Source: Treponema sp.
GTDB taxonomy: Bacteria > Spirochaetota > Spirochaetia > Treponematales > Treponemataceae
DNA: 8,381 nt
Reading direction: 5' to 3'
NCBI GenBank assembly: GCA_012513125.1
Contig: JAAZCS010000346.1
Location: 1-8,381, forward strand
In this document: in pieces, positions 6,522 to 8,381 of the stretch
Position numbering within the stretch: the first letter of the stretch is position 1
Layout of the letters: each line of letters begins with the position of its first letter
The notes under the pieces: model-generated
Told to the model about the DNA's origin: nothing
Database searches by the model: none
What the model saw: only the letters and a program-made list of their open reading frames with translations
Translations under genes and position numbers: made by a program

Positions 6522-8186
6522 ATGGCTAATTCTATTGTAAAGAAAAATGGATTATTGTATTCAGAAGATATGCACACTTTGTTAGGTGTTGATTCTGAAA
6601 GTGAAGAGTTTAATGGAAGAGTTCCATTTGGTGTACATTTTATAAATGATGAAGTTTTTGCCGATTCAGAACAAACTTCAATTTCCTTGCCAGATTCAGT
6701 AAAATCGGTTGGTGCAAATCTTTTTTGCAATTGTAAACGTCTTTTAAAAGTAAAATTACCATCATCTTTATGTGAGCTTTCTCCATATATGTTTTCTGGA
6801 TGTTCGGCTTTACAAAAAATTGTTATGCCAAATCAAGTTGATTCTTTTCCAGAGGGATTATTTTACGGCTGTTCATCTTTGACAGAAATTCCTTTTAGAG
6901 CAGGTCTTTCCACTTTAAGCGAGAATGTTTTTGCTGGTTGCTCTTCATTAAAGTCGCTTGTCATACCTGATACAGTGATAAAGATTGAAAGTTGTGCTGT
7001 TCAAAATTGTAGCTCTTTGGAATCAATTGTAATTCCCTCTTCAGTTCAGTTTATAGCTCCAGATGCTTTTGACGGTTGTAATTTGATTCATAATATTAGA
7101 ATTTCTAGCGATAATAAACTTTTTTACATAAGTGAAAAAGATGGCTGTTTATATGAAAGAACTGCTGAAGAAGATAGATGTATCATAAAAATAAATAAAA
7201 TTGAAAATAAAGATGTCGACTTTTTTGAAAATAATTTAGTAGATACTGAAGAAGTTGATAACGAAGAAGAAGACAATGAAGAAGATGATTTGTTTAGTGC
7301 AGAAATTGGTGCTATGAATGAAGAATCTTCATTAATAAATGAAAACGAAAATAAAAATACAGAGGAACATGAAAAAATGACAGAAGATATTGATTCAATT
7401 TTTAATGAAATAATGAGTGATGAAAAAGAGACTTTGGATTCAACAAACGAGAATATAGATGTTGATAAAAAAGAATCGGAAGTTTTAGTTGATGCTATCG
7501 ATATCGTAAACGAACATAAAAGTAGATTGTCAGATACTCAAAATGTAGGCGTTGATGAAAAAGAAGGTCAAGTTCTTGCTCAAATGATGGAAGTTATGAA
7601 TGAGAAAAAGCCTGAACCGTCAGAAGCTAAAGTTTCAACAGAAGAATTGGAAAAATTGTTTTCTACTCATGAAGAAAAGGAACCTAATGGACAAGCTGAT
7701 AACAGTCTTTCTGTAAAAAATCCAAGTAACATTGACAAAAAGGTTAGAATTCTTCTTGATGCAGCAAAAGTATCAAAAATTTTGGAATTTGATGTGGAAA
7801 AAGATTTGCCTTTTGAACCTGATTTATTTGTAATTGCGGAAAAAACTGTTGCTAACGAAAACGGTGAAGAAGAATTTTCATCAAAATTGTTGGCTTGTGT
7901 TTCAAAAATCGCTCATATTCAAAATTTCAATAGAGTTTATTTAGTTTCAGAGCTTCCTTTTGATAATGAGGAATTTGTATATTTCTATTCTTCATTTATT
8001 AGCAAAAAAAATTTAATTCTTGCGTGCGAGGCTGCAAGACCTTCTCTTCTTTCAGAATATTGCAAGTCTATTTGTGAAAAATCAAGAATAAGTTTGGATA
8101 AACAAGATTTAAATGATCAAAGAAAACGCCTAAGCATAAAAAATAACACATTGATAAAACTAGTTCTTCAAGATAAATATTGTTAA
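6522..8186 (+). CDS. BspA-type LRR_5 protein without signal peptide, acidic middle, unknown C-terminal domain
   Basis: 554 residues; role unknown. Residues 54-191 are six consecutive LRR_5 (Treponema/BspA-type) repeats of exactly 23 residues, each roughly I-x-I-P-x-x-V-x-x-I-x-x-x-x-F-x-G-C-S-S-L-x-x, a curved protein-binding solenoid. Residues 230-390 are strongly acidic, probably disordered, with degenerate 30-residue repeats. Residues 405-554 look folded (alternating hydrophobic segments such as LFVIAE and RVYLVSELPF) but match nothing I recognise. BspA-like proteins are usually exported adhesins. This one starts MANSIVKKNGLLYSED, with no hydrophobic signal, lipobox or membrane segment, so it should be cytoplasmic. 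It sits between leuB and ilvD but is insulated by the leuB terminator and its own promoter, so a direct part in amino acid synthesis is not implied. The ATG at 6522 is supported by the promoter spacing. Confidence 0.85.
   Translation: MANSIVKKNGLLYSEDMHTLLGVDSESEEFNGRVPFGVHFINDEVFADSEQTSISLPDSVKSVGANLFCNCKRLLKVKLPSSLCELSPYMFSGCSALQKIVMPNQVDSFPEGLFYGCSSLTEIPFRAGLSTLSENVFAGCSSLKSLVIPDTVIKIESCAVQNCSSLESIVIPSSVQFIAPDAFDGCNLIHNIRISSDNKLFYISEKDGCLYERTAEEDRCIIKINKIENKDVDFFENNLVDTEEVDNEEEDNEEDDLFSAEIGAMNEESSLINENENKNTEEHEKMTEDIDSIFNEIMSDEKETLDSTNENIDVDKKESEVLVDAIDIVNEHKSRLSDTQNVGVDEKEGQVLAQMMEVMNEKKPEPSEAKVSTEELEKLFSTHEEKEPNGQADNSLSVKNPSNIDKKVRILLDAAKVSKILEFDVEKDLPFEPDLFVIAEKTVANENGEEEFSSKLLACVSKIAHIQNFNRVYLVSELPFDNEEFVYFYSSFISKKNLILACEAARPSLLSEYCKSICEKSRISLDKQDLNDQRKRLSIKNNTLIKLVLQDKYC
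6681..7094 (+). repeat. Six in-register 23-residue leucine-rich repeats (69-bp units)
   Basis: The units cover residues 54-76, 77-99, 100-122, 123-145, 146-168 and 169-191, with no length variation. The conserved positions are the I/V-P near the start, the F-x-G/N-C near residue 16 and the S-S-L after it. The fourth unit departs from the pattern at its start (IPFRAGLS), and the sixth loses the final S-S-L. DNA identity between units is low, so these are old duplications. Confidence 0.85.
7371..7640 (+). repeat. Degenerate tandem repeats of about 30 residues in the acidic segment
   Basis: Residues 314-343 and 344-373 align without gaps: VDKKESEVLVDAIDIVNEHK against VDEKEGQVLAQMMEVMNEKK, followed by related S-D/E-rich tails. 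Residues near 287-312 (FNEIMSDEKETLDST) look like a more diverged earlier copy, offset by 31. The shared pattern is V-D-x-K-E, x2, V-L, then a helix ending N-E-x-K. Confidence 0.6.
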
Positions 8187-8212
8187 TATTCTGTTTTAAG
8201 TAAGAGAATATT
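8185..8212 (+). repeat. Inverted repeat between the LRR gene and the ilvD promoter
   Basis: AATATTCT (8185-8192) and AGAATATT (8205-8212) are perfect 8-base complements around a 12-base loop. The left arm begins inside the LRR stop codon and the right arm overlaps the first two bases of the proposed ilvD -35. T-rich sequence starts about ten bases later, so it is a poor terminator; a repressor site is equally possible. Confidence 0.35.
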
Positions 8213-8238
8213 GAATAAAGTTATTTTTTTTATATAAT
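8211..8238 (+). promoter_or_regulatory. Promoter of ilvD
   Basis: TTGAAT (8211-8216), 16 bases, then a consensus TATAAT (8233-8238). Transcription would start near 8245 and give a leader of about 60 bases ending in the ilvD ribosome site. No T-box or attenuator hairpin is seen in that AT-rich leader. Confidence 0.55.
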
Positions 8239-8305
8239 GTTTTATTAAGTATAATTAAAGAAATTAAATAATTATAAAGATTTAGTCTTGAAATAGAGGT
8301 GATTT

Positions 8306-8381
8306 ATGAAAAGTGATAATGCAAAAAAAGGAGCTGCAAGAGCTCCCCATCGTTCTTTGTTCTATGCGATGGGATATACTG
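8306..8381 (+). CDS. ilvD: Dihydroxy-acid dehydratase, N-terminal 25 residues, cut by window edge
   Basis: The ATG is preceded by GAGGTGA at 8296-8302, a strong match to the 16S tail, with six bases between GAGG and the ATG. The first 25 residues, with KSDNAKKG followed by APHRSL and AMGYT, are the standard IlvD opening (S-D-x-x-K-x-G-x-x-x-A-P-H-R-S-L). IlvD dehydrates 2,3-dihydroxy-3-methylvalerate and 2,3-dihydroxyisovalerate to the keto acids of isoleucine and valine, using an iron-sulfur cluster whose ligands lie beyond the window. With cimA and leuB upstream it marks a branched-chain amino acid region. The related dehydratase Edd does not begin this way. Confidence 0.85.
   Translation, partial: MKSDNAKKGAARAPHRSLFYAMGYT

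Overview
The window is AT-rich DNA from an anaerobe-type bacterium. A gut or oral Treponema-like spirochaete fits best: it carries a citramalate-route isoleucine pathway, a BspA-type leucine-rich-repeat protein, a short protein of a kind I recall from gut anaerobes, and several genes without a Shine-Dalgarno site. This placement is an inference; there is no rRNA or other marker to settle it.

Layout. Positions 1-134 (minus) are the N-terminus of a nitroreductase that runs off the left edge. Positions 170-660 are a decayed stretch on the same strand: a 52-codon piece resembling the C-terminus of a PfkB sugar kinase, then short pieces of open frame broken by stops. Positions 750-2198 (plus) hold one long ORF that joins the catalytic N-terminal part of a MutH/Sau3AI-like restriction endonuclease, in frame, to a C5-cytosine methyltransferase lacking its SAM-binding motif I. 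It looks like the scar of a deletion across an R-M gene pair. Next come a 75-residue small protein (plus, 2304-2531) and a convergent radical-SAM/SPASM-like enzyme (minus, 2542-3492), with ten bases between them.

The right half carries branched-chain amino acid genes, all on the plus strand: cimA (citramalate synthase, 3621-5216), leuB (5284-6375) and the first 25 codons of ilvD (from 8306). CimA makes citramalate from pyruvate and acetyl-CoA. LeuCD (not in the window) isomerises it, LeuB oxidises and decarboxylates 3-methylmalate to 2-oxobutyrate, and IlvD acts late in isoleucine and valine synthesis. The leuB frame contains a TGA at codon 45 where the family has a conserved glycine, so it is either broken or carries a sequencing error. 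Between leuB and ilvD, with its own promoter and behind a terminator, lies a 554-residue protein of unknown role. It has six exact-length 23-residue LRR_5 repeats, an acidic segment with degenerate 30-residue repeats, and an unrecognised C-terminal domain, with no signal peptide.

Three genes (the R-M fusion, the radical-SAM gene and the LRR gene) have a -10 box ending six or seven bases before the start ATG and no Shine-Dalgarno, as expected for leaderless mRNAs. leuB, ilvD, the 75-residue gene and the nitroreductase have ordinary ribosome binding sites. I saw no tRNA, rRNA, CRISPR array or insertion sequence.
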